DNA from: B21-G16 sp003644825 [NCBI: Candidatus Zhuqueibacterota bacterium]
GTDB lineage: Bacteria > SM23-31 > B21-G16
Length of the DNA: 9,735 nucleotides
Assembly (NCBI GenBank): GCA_003644825.1
Contig: QNDJ01000033.1
Span: 1-9,735 of the forward strand
Direction of reading: 5' to 3'
Shown here: one piece after another, positions 1 through 6,955 of the stretch
Layout: each line of letters begins with the position of its first letter
How positions within the stretch are numbered: position 1 is the stretch's first letter
Notes under the pieces: model-generated
The model's input: the letters and a program-made list of their open reading frames with translations, nothing else
The model's database searches: none
Told to the model about the DNA's origin: nothing
Program-made: the position numbers and the translations under genes

Positions 1-76
1 ATATTTATGTTAAAGATTCAGATTGACACCTGACATTATCAGCAAAACAAAACTCCAGAAATTCAAGAACTTTATC

Positions 77-1042
77 TTATTTTTTTTCACCTTTCTCAAA
101 ATCTTCAAATGCCTGAATAATATCTTTTACAAGTTTATGCCTTACAACGTCTGTTTTCTTAAGGTAAATAAAATCTATACCATCTATCCCTTTTAGAATA
201 CTTTGAACCTGTATTAATCCTGACTGAGAAGGATTGGGGAGGTCTATCTGGGTAATATCACCTGTAATAATTGCTTTTGAATTTACCCCAAGCCTCGTCA
301 GGAACATTTTCATCTGGAGAGGCGTTGTATTTTGAGCTTCATCCAGAATGACAAAGGAACTATTTAAAGTTCTTCCTCTCATATAAGCTAAAGGCACAAC
401 CTCAATAATTCTTTTTTCCAGGTATTTACTCAATTTTTCTGCAGGAAGCATATCAAAAAGAGCATCGTACAATGGCCTTAAGTAAGGGTCAACCTTTTCC
501 CTTAAATCACCGGGTAAAAACCCGAGGCTTTCTCCTGCTTCTACAGCAGGCCTTGAAAGAACAATCTTCTTAACAGCCTTATTCTTTAACATATTTATAG
601 CAATTGCTACAGCCAGGTATGTTTTGCCTGTTCCAGCAGGACCTATTGTAAAAACAATATCATTTTCAAGAGCAGATTTGTAATAATGACTTTGCCCCTC
701 GGACCTTGGCTTTATATAGCCTCCCGGAGTAAAAAGTATTATGTCTTCAACCTTCTTTTTAACTTCATTACTTATCTTGCCCTTTTTAGAAATCTTTATA
801 GCTGTTTCAACATCCTCTTTATCAAGTTTATTGTATCTATTTACAAAGAAAATTAATTCAGAAAAAAGGTTTTCTATTTTATTTATATCCTCAGAATTTC
901 CCTGGATATAAATATTTTCACCTCTAACAACCACCTTTGAATTAAAACTTTTTTCTATTAGCTTCAAATTAGCATCATTGAAACCAAACAGAATAAGGGG
1001 GTCAGCGCCTTTTAAATCCAGTTTTTTTTTAATTTCAGTCAT
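77..1042 (-). CDS. phoH: PhoH-family ATPase (PhoL-like)
   Basis: Cytoplasmic P-loop ATPase of the PhoH/PhoL family, related to the ATPase core of superfamily 1 helicases. Family members are linked to RNA metabolism and ribosome maturation and often lie near ybeY, but the exact reaction is unsettled. The protein has 321 residues, a normal length. Residues 1-70 form the KH-like N-terminal part. Walker A is GPAGTGKT (134-141) and Walker B is VILDEAQ (231-237, with D234 and E235). GDITQIDLP (261-269) and the RH at 301-302 are also typical. The start fits the family N-terminus, but no clear Shine-Dalgarno lies at normal spacing: the bases just before ATG are the U-tract of a terminator hairpin. 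The gene follows the LysM gene on the same strand. The 76 bases beyond its stop, up to the window edge, hold no recognisable gene or terminator. Confidence 0.95.
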   Translation of the reverse strand: MTEIKKKLDLKGADPLILFGFNDANLKLIEKSFNSKVVVRGENIYIQGNSEDINKIENLFSELIFFVNRYNKLDKEDVETAIKISKKGKISNEVKKKVEDIILFTPGGYIKPRSEGQSHYYKSALENDIVFTIGPAGTGKTYLAVAIAINMLKNKAVKKIVLSRPAVEAGESLGFLPGDLREKVDPYLRPLYDALFDMLPAEKLSKYLEKRIIEVVPLAYMRGRTLNSSFVILDEAQNTTPLQMKMFLTRLGVNSKAIITGDITQIDLPNPSQSGLIQVQSILKGIDGIDFIYLKKTDVVRHKLVKDIIQAFEDFEKGEKK

Positions 1043-1089
1043 AAAATAAAAAAGCTCTTGATTTCAAGCACTCCTGAAATCAAGAGCTT
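1043..1089 (-). terminator. Intrinsic terminator between the LysM gene and phoH
   Basis: A perfect 15-bp inverted repeat (arms 1052-1066 and 1075-1089) with an 8-nt loop is followed, on the minus strand, by UUUUAUUUU. It is correctly oriented to end the leftward lipoprotein/LysM transcript. Unusually, the U-tract runs directly into the phoH start codon at 1042, so it could also act as an attenuator or translation-control element for phoH. The loop contains GGAG, 28 nt from the ATG. Confidence 0.85.
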
Positions 1090-1176
1090 ATAATAAACTC
1101 CTAAATACGTATGATAATGGTTATACCGAGCTCTAAGTCAATTTCCATAACAATTCTAAATGAGTTGGCTCTCCGG

Positions 1177-2016
1177 CTACTTCCGTGGAATCACCAATAC
1201 CATATACGGATAAATCAAGTTCGGGTCTTCGATAACACTCTTGTTTGCTTCATAAATCTTATTCCACTGGAAAGGATCATTATAAATCCTGGCATAACCA
1301 GCAATCTTAGAGAGCCATTCTCCCTTTGCTACTAAATGTTCATTATCTCCAACCACTTTGTGAATCTTGAACTTCTGGTCCGGATAAATCAGGTCCGGGT
1401 CTTTTATCTGGTCCCTGTTAAAAGTATAGATTCTTATCCACTGATATGGGTTTCCATAAATCTCTTTTTTCCCGGCAATCTTCCATAAATAATCACCTTT
1501 TACGACAACATAAATCTGAATAGGAGGTTCAAGAGGTAAAATTCTTCCAAGTAGAGCTTTAATCTCGTTCATAACACTTGCGGCTTCAGGTAATTTACTT
1601 ATTTTGTTTTTCCCCATTTCCTCAACTTTTTTCTGGATTCCCTCGATTTCATCTTTCTGAGCCCACTTATCCTCTTTTGAAAGATTTACCAGACCCTGAA
1701 GCTGATTTTTGAATTTTTGCAATTCACTTATGAAGTTATTTATCCCGGCCTGGTCAGTACCAAGAATTGAATAAATTTGATTTTTTATATCTTCAATTTG
1801 CTTAACAAGTTGTTCCAGTTGATTTTTCAATTGCGTAAGGTCATTATCGCAGTTATTTAACTCTGCTTTTGCCTTATTTTCTCTTTGCTGCCATTCGATA
1901 AGCTGTTTCTGATATTCCTCTTTGGTCAGTTTCTGTTCCTGAGCAAAAAGGATAGTTGAACTTATCAGCAAACTGAAAATAACTAACAAAACTATTAAGG
2001 AAAATTTAATTTTCAT
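1177..2016 (-). CDS. Secreted coiled-coil protein with two LysM domains
   Basis: Envelope protein predicted to bind peptidoglycan. Starting at 2016 gives 279 residues. An upstream extension of the frame to 2058 has no ribosome-binding site, whereas the ATG at 2016 has AGGAG 10 nt upstream and begins a proper signal peptide (MKIKFS, then a hydrophobic stretch to about residue 25, likely cut near LFA-QEQ). Residues about 30-95 are a charged coiled coil rich in Gln, Glu and Lys, with a single Cys at 56. A second helical region follows to about 160. Two LysM repeats close the protein (about 169-220 and 227-277), each with a KG-(D/E)-x-L-x-KIAG start and a DP(D/N)LIYP end. The architecture matches a LysM family I recall from FCB bacteria. 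The gene lies 42 nt downstream of the small lipoprotein gene and shares a coiled-coil pattern with it, so the two probably form one operon. No enzymatic domain is visible, so a structural or anchoring role is inferred. Confidence 0.9.
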   Translation of the reverse strand: MKIKFSLIVLLVIFSLLISSTILFAQEQKLTKEEYQKQLIEWQQRENKAKAELNNCDNDLTQLKNQLEQLVKQIEDIKNQIYSILGTDQAGINNFISELQKFKNQLQGLVNLSKEDKWAQKDEIEGIQKKVEEMGKNKISKLPEAASVMNEIKALLGRILPLEPPIQIYVVVKGDYLWKIAGKKEIYGNPYQWIRIYTFNRDQIKDPDLIYPDQKFKIHKVVGDNEHLVAKGEWLSKIAGYARIYNDPFQWNKIYEANKSVIEDPNLIYPYMVLVIPRK

Positions 2017-2058
2017 TCTTGCAGAACTCCTTTTTTTTTTAAAGAAGATAAATTCCAA

Positions 2059-2313
2059 CTACTTTATTGCTTCCAGGTCTTTCTGTAATTTTTTAAGTTC
2101 TTTTTGTTTCTGGGCAATCTGATTTTTAAGATCCTCTTTTTCCTTTTTACAATCGTCCAGTTTTTTCTCAGCTGCAAGAGCCGCCTGTTTTTGATGTTCA
2201 AGCTGGGCTAATTGTTCCTTATTTGCATATTTACTGCAACCACTGAATGCAAAAAGAAAAAACAGTAAAGCTATACAGATTATACCCATTATTAACTTTA
2301 ATTTTTTTCCCAT
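2059..2313 (-). CDS. Small coiled-coil lipoprotein
   Basis: Predicted lipid-anchored envelope protein of 84 residues. The chosen ATG at 2313 has AGGAGGA 9 nt upstream; a TTG at 2316 is possible but less likely. A lysine-rich start and hydrophobic segment lead to the lipobox FSGC, with the acylated Cys at 26. The mature part has 59 residues and is nearly all heptad-like coiled coil rich in Lys, Glu and Gln, with a second Cys at 55 and a C-terminal Lys. Size, coiled coil and terminal Lys recall Braun's lipoprotein (Lpp, 58 mature residues, linked to peptidoglycan by its last Lys), although I see no sequence homology to Lpp. The gene precedes the LysM gene with a 42-nt gap and has its own likely promoter. 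An envelope-to-peptidoglycan tether is inferred, not shown. Confidence 0.88.
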   Translation of the reverse strand: MGKKLKLIMGIICIALLFFLFAFSGCSKYANKEQLAQLEHQKQAALAAEKKLDDCKKEKEDLKNQIAQKQKELKKLQKDLEAIK

Positions 2314-2375
2314 CAAGATAAATCCTCCTTTTTAAATTTTTTTACTGAGGTATCTGCAAGCTCCATTATTTTTAA

Positions 2376-2404
2376 AAAGTAAAAAAATAAATAACAATTG
2401 TCAA
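2376..2404 (-). promoter_or_regulatory. Sigma70-like promoter of the lipoprotein/LysM operon
   Basis: On the minus strand a perfect -35 box TTGACA (2404-2399) is followed by a 17-nt spacer and TACTTT (2381-2376) as -10. It lies about 60 bases upstream of the lipoprotein start. The -35 match and spacing are ideal; the -10 matches at only three of six positions. The surrounding DNA is very AT-rich, so chance matches are possible. No clear terminator was seen between aspS and this promoter, so some readthrough from aspS is possible. Confidence 0.5.
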
Positions 2405-2473
2405 GAAAAAAAATAATTATTTTGCTTTAGACTTAACATTGTTATGCTTTTCTTATTATAATTAATCAAGTTA

Positions 2474-4243
2474 TCATCTTTCTTCATTTACAATCCTGAT
2501 ACCGAGCTCATCAAGTTGATTTTTACTAACCTCAGAAGGGCACTCTTCCATAAGAGAATATGCTTTATTAGTCTTTGGAAAAGCTATAACATCCCTAATA
2601 GAATCTGTCCCACAGAATATCATTACCATTCTATCAAATCCAAAAGCAATTCCCCCGTGAGGTGGAGCACCATATTCAAATGCTTTCAATAAAAAACCGA
2701 ACTTTTTTTCAGCTTCTTCTTTCTTTAAATTCAGAACTTTGAATATTTTTTCCTGTAAATCCCTTTTCCATATTCTTATACTTCCACTGGCTATTTCGCT
2801 ACCATTTAAAACAAGGTCATAAGCCTTTGACCTCACCCTTGATGGGTCTCTTTCCAGATATTCTATATCATTTAAATCAGGAGAAGTAAATGGATGATGG
2901 GTAGAATCCCATCTTTTTTCTTCTTCATTATATTCAAATAGTGGAAACTCCGTTACCCAGAGATGAACATATTCTCTCTTTACAGGAAACTTAAACCTTT
3001 TAAGAATTTCCAGTCTTAAAGCACCAATAGCAGGCAATACATCTTCTTTTTTATCCGCTGCAAGCAGAATTAAATCTCCCTCTTTTGCAGAAAATTTTTC
3101 AATAATTTTATTTATTTCAGCTTCAGATAAAAACTTTGTCAGAATAGAACTTATTTCATTACCTATTTTTATACTCACCAATCCTTTCAGTTCCTTTTGT
3201 TGAACATACTTACTCAAGTTATCAACCTCTTTTCTTGATAGCCCTGCCAGTCCCCGGGCAGAAATCCCACATACTATACCCCCCTTTTTCACAGTTTCTG
3301 AAAATACTTTGAATTCACATTCTTTCACTATATCACTTACTTCTGTAATTGGCATATCCCATCTCAGGTCTGGTTTATCCGTTCCATAAAATTTTATCGC
3401 TTCCTGATAGGTCAATCTTGGAAAAGGAGTTTCAATTTCTCGATTAAGTACATCCTTAAACAGAGTTGTCATTAAACCTTCAACAACTTTAAATACATCA
3501 TTTTCATCCACAAACGACATCTCCATATCTATTTGTGTAAATTCTGGTTGTCTATCAATTCTGAGGTCTTCATCTCTGAAACACTTAACAATCTGAAAAT
3601 ACTTATCAAATCCTGAAATCATCAAAATCTGTTTATATGTTTGAGGAGATTGAGGTAAAGCATAAAACCAGCCTTTAAAAATTCTGCTTGGAACAAGGTA
3701 ATCCCTTGCCCCTTCAGGGGTGCTCTTCATTAGGAAAGGGGTTTCTATTTCAACAAATCCTTCTCTATCAAAATATCTCCTTACAGATTGATACATTCTG
3801 TGCCTGATTAAAAAATTTCTCTGCAGTTCGGGCCGCCTTAAATCAAGATATCTATATTTAAGCCTCAATTCTTCGGTTGCTTCGGTATAACCCGATACCT
3901 GAAAAGGGGTTGTTTTACTTTCATTCAGTATCTCAATATCCTCAACAAGAATTTCTATTTCACCTGTTTTCAGGTTCGGATTTGCCATACCCTTTGGCCT
4001 GCTTGCTACCTTACCTTTAATTGCAATTACATATTCTCTTCTTAATTTTTTAGCAACATTATAACTCTGGGGGTTTTTCTCAGGAGAAAAAACCAGTTGA
4101 GTAATCCCATACCTATCCCTGATGTCAATAAATCGGAGACCCCCGTGGTCTCTCCAGCTATCAACCCAGCCCATTAAAATAACTTCTTTATTACAATCCT
4201 TCAGCCTTAATTCTCCACAATTATTACTCCTTTTCCATTTCAT
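2474..4243 (-). CDS. aspS: Aspartyl-tRNA synthetase (probably non-discriminating)
   Basis: Class II synthetase that charges tRNA-Asp with aspartate, and probably also tRNA-Asn, in the cytoplasm. The 589 residues are normal for the bacterial type. The order is an N-terminal OB-fold anticodon-binding domain (about 1-110), the catalytic domain with the flexible-loop region STPEGARDYLVPSR (174-187), motif 2 FRDEDLRIDRQPEFTQ (222-237), the bacterial GAD insertion (about 295-410), THHPFTSP (448-455) and motif 3 GGIAFGFDR (530-538). His33 in RDHGG and Gly85 in SRPKG align by eye with H31 and G81 of Pseudomonas aeruginosa AspRS, which relax specificity toward tRNA-Asn. That would imply a GatCAB amidotransferase elsewhere in the genome. 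The ATG at 4243 is preceded by AAGAGGT at good spacing. The gene lies 92 bases downstream of the peptidase gene on the same strand and may be co-transcribed with it. Confidence 0.98.
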   Translation of the reverse strand: MKWKRSNNCGELRLKDCNKEVILMGWVDSWRDHGGLRFIDIRDRYGITQLVFSPEKNPQSYNVAKKLRREYVIAIKGKVASRPKGMANPNLKTGEIEILVEDIEILNESKTTPFQVSGYTEATEELRLKYRYLDLRRPELQRNFLIRHRMYQSVRRYFDREGFVEIETPFLMKSTPEGARDYLVPSRIFKGWFYALPQSPQTYKQILMISGFDKYFQIVKCFRDEDLRIDRQPEFTQIDMEMSFVDENDVFKVVEGLMTTLFKDVLNREIETPFPRLTYQEAIKFYGTDKPDLRWDMPITEVSDIVKECEFKVFSETVKKGGIVCGISARGLAGLSRKEVDNLSKYVQQKELKGLVSIKIGNEISSILTKFLSEAEINKIIEKFSAKEGDLILLAADKKEDVLPAIGALRLEILKRFKFPVKREYVHLWVTEFPLFEYNEEEKRWDSTHHPFTSPDLNDIEYLERDPSRVRSKAYDLVLNGSEIASGSIRIWKRDLQEKIFKVLNLKKEEAEKKFGFLLKAFEYGAPPHGGIAFGFDRMVMIFCGTDSIRDVIAFPKTNKAYSLMEECPSEVSKNQLDELGIRIVNEER

Positions 4244-4335
4244 TTAGACCTCTTAAATAAATTTTAAATTAATTTTTATAAAACATTTTTATCAATATTT
4301 AATTATTTCTTTTATAGTTCCAGCTTCTTAAAAAC

Positions 4336-6381
4336 CTATCTAATAAGTGTCATTTTTATTGTTTTTATACTATTTTTAACTTTTGCTCTTGCAAAGTAAA
4401 TCCCAGACGAAACAGCAACTCCATCAGAATTTACTCCTTTCCATTCTCGATAATAAATACCAGCAGAGAGCTTCTTGTTGAACAATGAAATTATTTCCCT
4501 ACCCAAAACATCATATATTTTTAATTCAACTTTTGTTTCTACTGGAATTTCCAGTTTCAAAATTGTTGAACTGTTAAATGGATTGGGGAAATTTTGCCTT
4601 AAAGTAAATTTTTCCGGGATATGTGGATTAAAATTATTTTCCGAAGGTCCATTAAAAGTAGTATCACCATAAACAAGAGAGTAAGACATTTTTACAGAAT
4701 TACCCTTATAATATTTTTTGTTTCCATTTTTATCTTCAGCAAAGAAATAAAAATACAATCTGACCCCATCGGGGAATTTCGGTAGCTCACAATAGTATCT
4801 ATCTTTATCTTCTGATGGTATCATATTAAATTCCCGAAAATTCATACCACCTGTATATGAGAGAAATAGCTTTACTGAATTTTCTTTCAAACCATATCTG
4901 GATGCAGCACTTATATAAATCTTATACCTACCATTTTCCAGCTCGACTTCTGGTTCATTGCTAAAAACTACACCATAATTAAGAACTGCCTTATATGCAT
5001 TAACTATTCCCCAGCCATAATTATTATCAGGATTATTATACTTGCTTGCTGTCGCCTTTAAAACACTATTAACCTGAAAAGGAGTCAGTCCTGGATTGGC
5101 AGAGAGAATCAATGCAGCAACACCTGCAGTTAACGGACATGAAAAGGATGTACCAGCACTGTAAATATAATTCGAATATGTACCGGGTCTTAATGCATAA
5201 ATCAAATATCCCATTGCGCAGACATCCGGTTTTATTCTTCCATCAGCCGTTGGTCCTGGAGAACTAAAAATAGAAACCTGCCCATCTGGATTAACTGCAC
5301 CAACTGCTAAAACATTAAAACCGTCGGCAGGTGCAATAATTGTACCCCAATCAGACATCCTTTCGTTCCCGGCAGAATTAACCACCACTATCCCCTTCTC
5401 AACAGCAAGGTCTGCAGCAATGGTAACTTTTGCTGTTTTTCCATCCATATCATCAGGTGTATAATAATTTTCATCACTAAAATCCGCATAACCGAGTGAA
5501 CTGGAAACAATATCACATCCGATACTATCAAGCCATTCCAGACCTTCAATCCATAAATCTTCTTCAACAGCAATTTCCTTTGGAACAATTTCAGTCTTGG
5601 CAAGGGCAAAAGTTGAACCAAAGGCAGTTCCAATTAGTTTCCCTTCTTTAAAACCACCAATAGTTGAAAGTGTCATTGTTCCATGATTTTCCTGATTTTT
5701 ACTGTCCTGTTCCAGCTGACTAGAGGTAGTATCATCCCTGTTAATAAAATCATATTCATCAATTACTGTTACACCCTCAAGGGATTCATGACTTCTGTTA
5801 AAACCTGTATCAAGCATTCCTATTAATACACCTTTTCCAGTAATTTCAAGATTATGCACATCAGGGGTTTTGATTAATTCATTCTGATTTAATGATTCTC
5901 CATATCTATATCGATATTCATCATTATATCCTGAAGATTTCCGAAAAATCCTGAGGTTCTCAGGAGGTCTATATCTGAATACTTTTACCTTCTCTACACT
6001 TTTTACAAATTTCAAGGATTCCACTATTTTCTTTTCTTTTTCATTCAGGTATAAGGTAATTCCATTCAACCATTTTGACCTGGATATCGGCTTAAAACCA
6101 AGCCTAATTATTTCATTCAGATAAGCATCATTTAAAGGAAGATCTGTTTCGTCTATTAATTTATCAAGTGGTAAAACCTTTGTTCTTCTTTCAAGAGACC
6201 GCTTACTTAACAACAATCTCTGATATTCAAGAGAGGAGTTTATATTCTTTAATAAGAAATTCTCTTTAGAATCAAAAAAGACCCAGTATTTAATCCTGGT
6301 ATTATCCTGATGAAATTTCAAACCTAAAAACAGAAAGACAATCAGCATCAAAAATATTTCTGCCTTAACATATTTATTCAT
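4336..6381 (-). CDS. Secreted S8 subtilisin-like peptidase with C-terminal sorting domain
   Basis: Exported serine endopeptidase of 681 residues. The N-terminus has a hydrophobic signal segment (about 8-21). An I9-like propeptide follows, with KYWVFF at 31-36, a RSLERR stretch at 61-66, and DETDLPLN near 77-84. The subtilase domain carries the full triad: Asp191 (MLDTGF), His233 (ENHGT) and Ser412 (GTSFSCP), with oxyanion Asn339 (SAGN). A beta-rich region (about 475-570) precedes a C-terminal domain (about 587-681) with NFPNPFN, YDVLGRE and SSGIYFA, typical of type IX secretion or FlgD-like sorting domains in the FCB group. All catalytic residues are present, so it is probably active once the propeptide is removed. 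The substrate is unknown. No good Shine-Dalgarno precedes the ATG at 6381; Met12 is an alternative start but would remove the basic residues before the signal segment. Confidence 0.95.
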   Translation of the reverse strand: MNKYVKAEIFLMLIVFLFLGLKFHQDNTRIKYWVFFDSKENFLLKNINSSLEYQRLLLSKRSLERRTKVLPLDKLIDETDLPLNDAYLNEIIRLGFKPISRSKWLNGITLYLNEKEKKIVESLKFVKSVEKVKVFRYRPPENLRIFRKSSGYNDEYRYRYGESLNQNELIKTPDVHNLEITGKGVLIGMLDTGFNRSHESLEGVTVIDEYDFINRDDTTSSQLEQDSKNQENHGTMTLSTIGGFKEGKLIGTAFGSTFALAKTEIVPKEIAVEEDLWIEGLEWLDSIGCDIVSSSLGYADFSDENYYTPDDMDGKTAKVTIAADLAVEKGIVVVNSAGNERMSDWGTIIAPADGFNVLAVGAVNPDGQVSIFSSPGPTADGRIKPDVCAMGYLIYALRPGTYSNYIYSAGTSFSCPLTAGVAALILSANPGLTPFQVNSVLKATASKYNNPDNNYGWGIVNAYKAVLNYGVVFSNEPEVELENGRYKIYISAASRYGLKENSVKLFLSYTGGMNFREFNMIPSEDKDRYYCELPKFPDGVRLYFYFFAEDKNGNKKYYKGNSVKMSYSLVYGDTTFNGPSENNFNPHIPEKFTLRQNFPNPFNSSTILKLEIPVETKVELKIYDVLGREIISLFNKKLSAGIYYREWKGVNSDGVAVSSGIYFARAKVKNSIKTIKMTLIR

Positions 6382-6434
6382 AATAACAAAACCGTATTTG
6401 TCAATTTAGTCCTGTAGATATATCAATAAAATAA

Positions 6435-6452
6435 AACCTGATTAAACAGGTT
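6435..6452. promoter_or_regulatory. AACCTG-N6-CAGGTT palindrome
   Basis: A perfect inverted repeat with 6-bp arms and a 6-nt centre lies in the divergent region between the peptidase and the FliM-like gene. It overlaps the expected -35 region of the rightward promoter, so it could be an operator. Read on the minus strand, it is a short hairpin followed by TTTTATTTTATT, so it could instead be a weak terminator for leftward transcripts coming from the ankyrin gene. Confidence 0.4.
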
Positions 6453-6477
6453 CATTACAATATAATTAATAGTGAAC
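6438..6477 (+). promoter_or_regulatory. Candidate promoter of the FliM-N-like gene, with an inverted repeat around the -10
   Basis: A perfect -10 box TATAAT lies at 6461-6466. The matching -35 position (6438-6443) reads only CTGATT, so a regulator may be needed. The -10 is centred in a second inverted repeat, GTTCATTA (6450-6457) and TAGTGAAC (6470-6477), with one mismatch and a 12-nt spacer. The distance to the ATG at 6541 would leave a leader of about 70 nt. Confidence 0.4.
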
Positions 6478-6540
6478 TAATTTGCAAATAGATTTAAGTA
6501 AATTAAATAAAACTCCGATAGTTATACTGGAGGTGATATA

Positions 6541-6828
6541 ATGAATGATACTTTATTAAACCAGGACGAAATTGACAGCCTGTTAAACCAGATTAATAAT
6601 GAAAACAACTCAGATACAGAAAATAAAGAAAATGAAAATCAACTAAAAACATATAAAAAGATATTCAGGCCTTTAAAAAAATCCGTTGAAAAATTTCAAT
6701 TTCCCCGAAGGTCTCCTATTATAAAAAAGGAAAATGTTGTGTTAAATCCTGAACCTTCCTACATTCCTAAAAAGAACGAAACTGTCGTTTATACCCTGGA
6801 TGGATACATAAAACGAAGATATAAATGA
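6541..6828 (+). CDS. Small protein with FliM-like N-terminal peptide
   Basis: Unrecognised 95-residue protein. It has an excellent ribosome-binding site, GGAGGTGAT at 6529-6537. Residues 5-18 (LLNQDEIDSLLNQI) closely resemble the N-terminal CheY-binding peptide of the flagellar switch protein FliM (ILSQAEIDALLNG in E. coli). The rest does not resemble FliM: residues 19-35 are an Asn/Glu-rich linker, then comes a basic, Pro-containing part (FRPLKK, FPRRSPIIKK) and a very basic end (IKRRYK). There is no signal peptide or membrane segment, so it is probably cytoplasmic and largely disordered. No flagellar or chemotaxis gene is in the window. It could be an adaptor that binds a response-regulator receiver domain, but this rests only on the motif. 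It is transcribed away from the peptidase gene. Confidence 0.75.
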   Translation: MNDTLLNQDEIDSLLNQINNENNSDTENKENENQLKTYKKIFRPLKKSVEKFQFPRRSPIIKKENVVLNPEPSYIPKKNETVVYTLDGYIKRRYK

Positions 6829-6872
6829 AAGATATTAACAAATATCAAAAAAAGATTGTTATTAATTTTTAA

Positions 6873-6908
6873 CTAATTATCAGAACAGTAATATCATTAG
6901 TTTCATTT
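6873..6908 (+). terminator. Possible weak terminator after the FliM-N-like gene
   Basis: CTAATTAT and ATCATTAG (6873-6880 and 6893-6900) form an imperfect 8-position stem with one mismatch, followed by TTTCATTTTA. It is AT-rich and weak, but lies 45 bases after the stop of the small plus-strand gene, between it and the convergent ankyrin gene. Confidence 0.25.
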
Positions 6909-6955
6909 TATAGTCCACATATATCTATTAAAAGCAGAAATAAAGTAAACCAGTA

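Noticed and set aside
1-76. In-frame continuation after the phoH TAA: 23 codons open to the next stop
   Set aside because: It is a short stretch with no family resemblance, the PhoH protein already has normal length, and such a run is unremarkable by chance. Not reported as readthrough.
1111-1335. Open plus-strand frame opposite the LysM gene
   Set aside because: It lies mostly antisense to a clear LysM coding region, has no ribosome-binding site and shows no protein-like motifs.
2031-2040. Run of ten T (A on the transcribed strand) between the lipoprotein and LysM genes, as a slippage site
   Set aside because: It lies after the lipoprotein stop and before the LysM ribosome-binding site, so slippage would not alter either protein.
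2399-2473. AT-rich palindromes (AAAATAATTATTTT and TAACATTGTTA) as an aspS terminator
   Set aside because: They lack a GC-containing stem with a proper loop. In such AT-rich DNA they are expected by chance.
4475-4672. Open plus-strand frame inside the peptidase gene
   Set aside because: Shadow of the conserved C-terminal sorting domain on the other strand; no ribosome-binding site.
5388-5633. Alternate minus-strand frame inside the peptidase gene
   Set aside because: Overlaps the catalytic domain in another frame; leucine-rich shadow composition with no motif.
6399-6404. TTGACA on the minus strand just before the peptidase start
   Set aside because: At 17-18 nt spacing the -10 position would be ATGAAT or TGAATA, overlapping the start codon. 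No credible -10 box, so no promoter is called.
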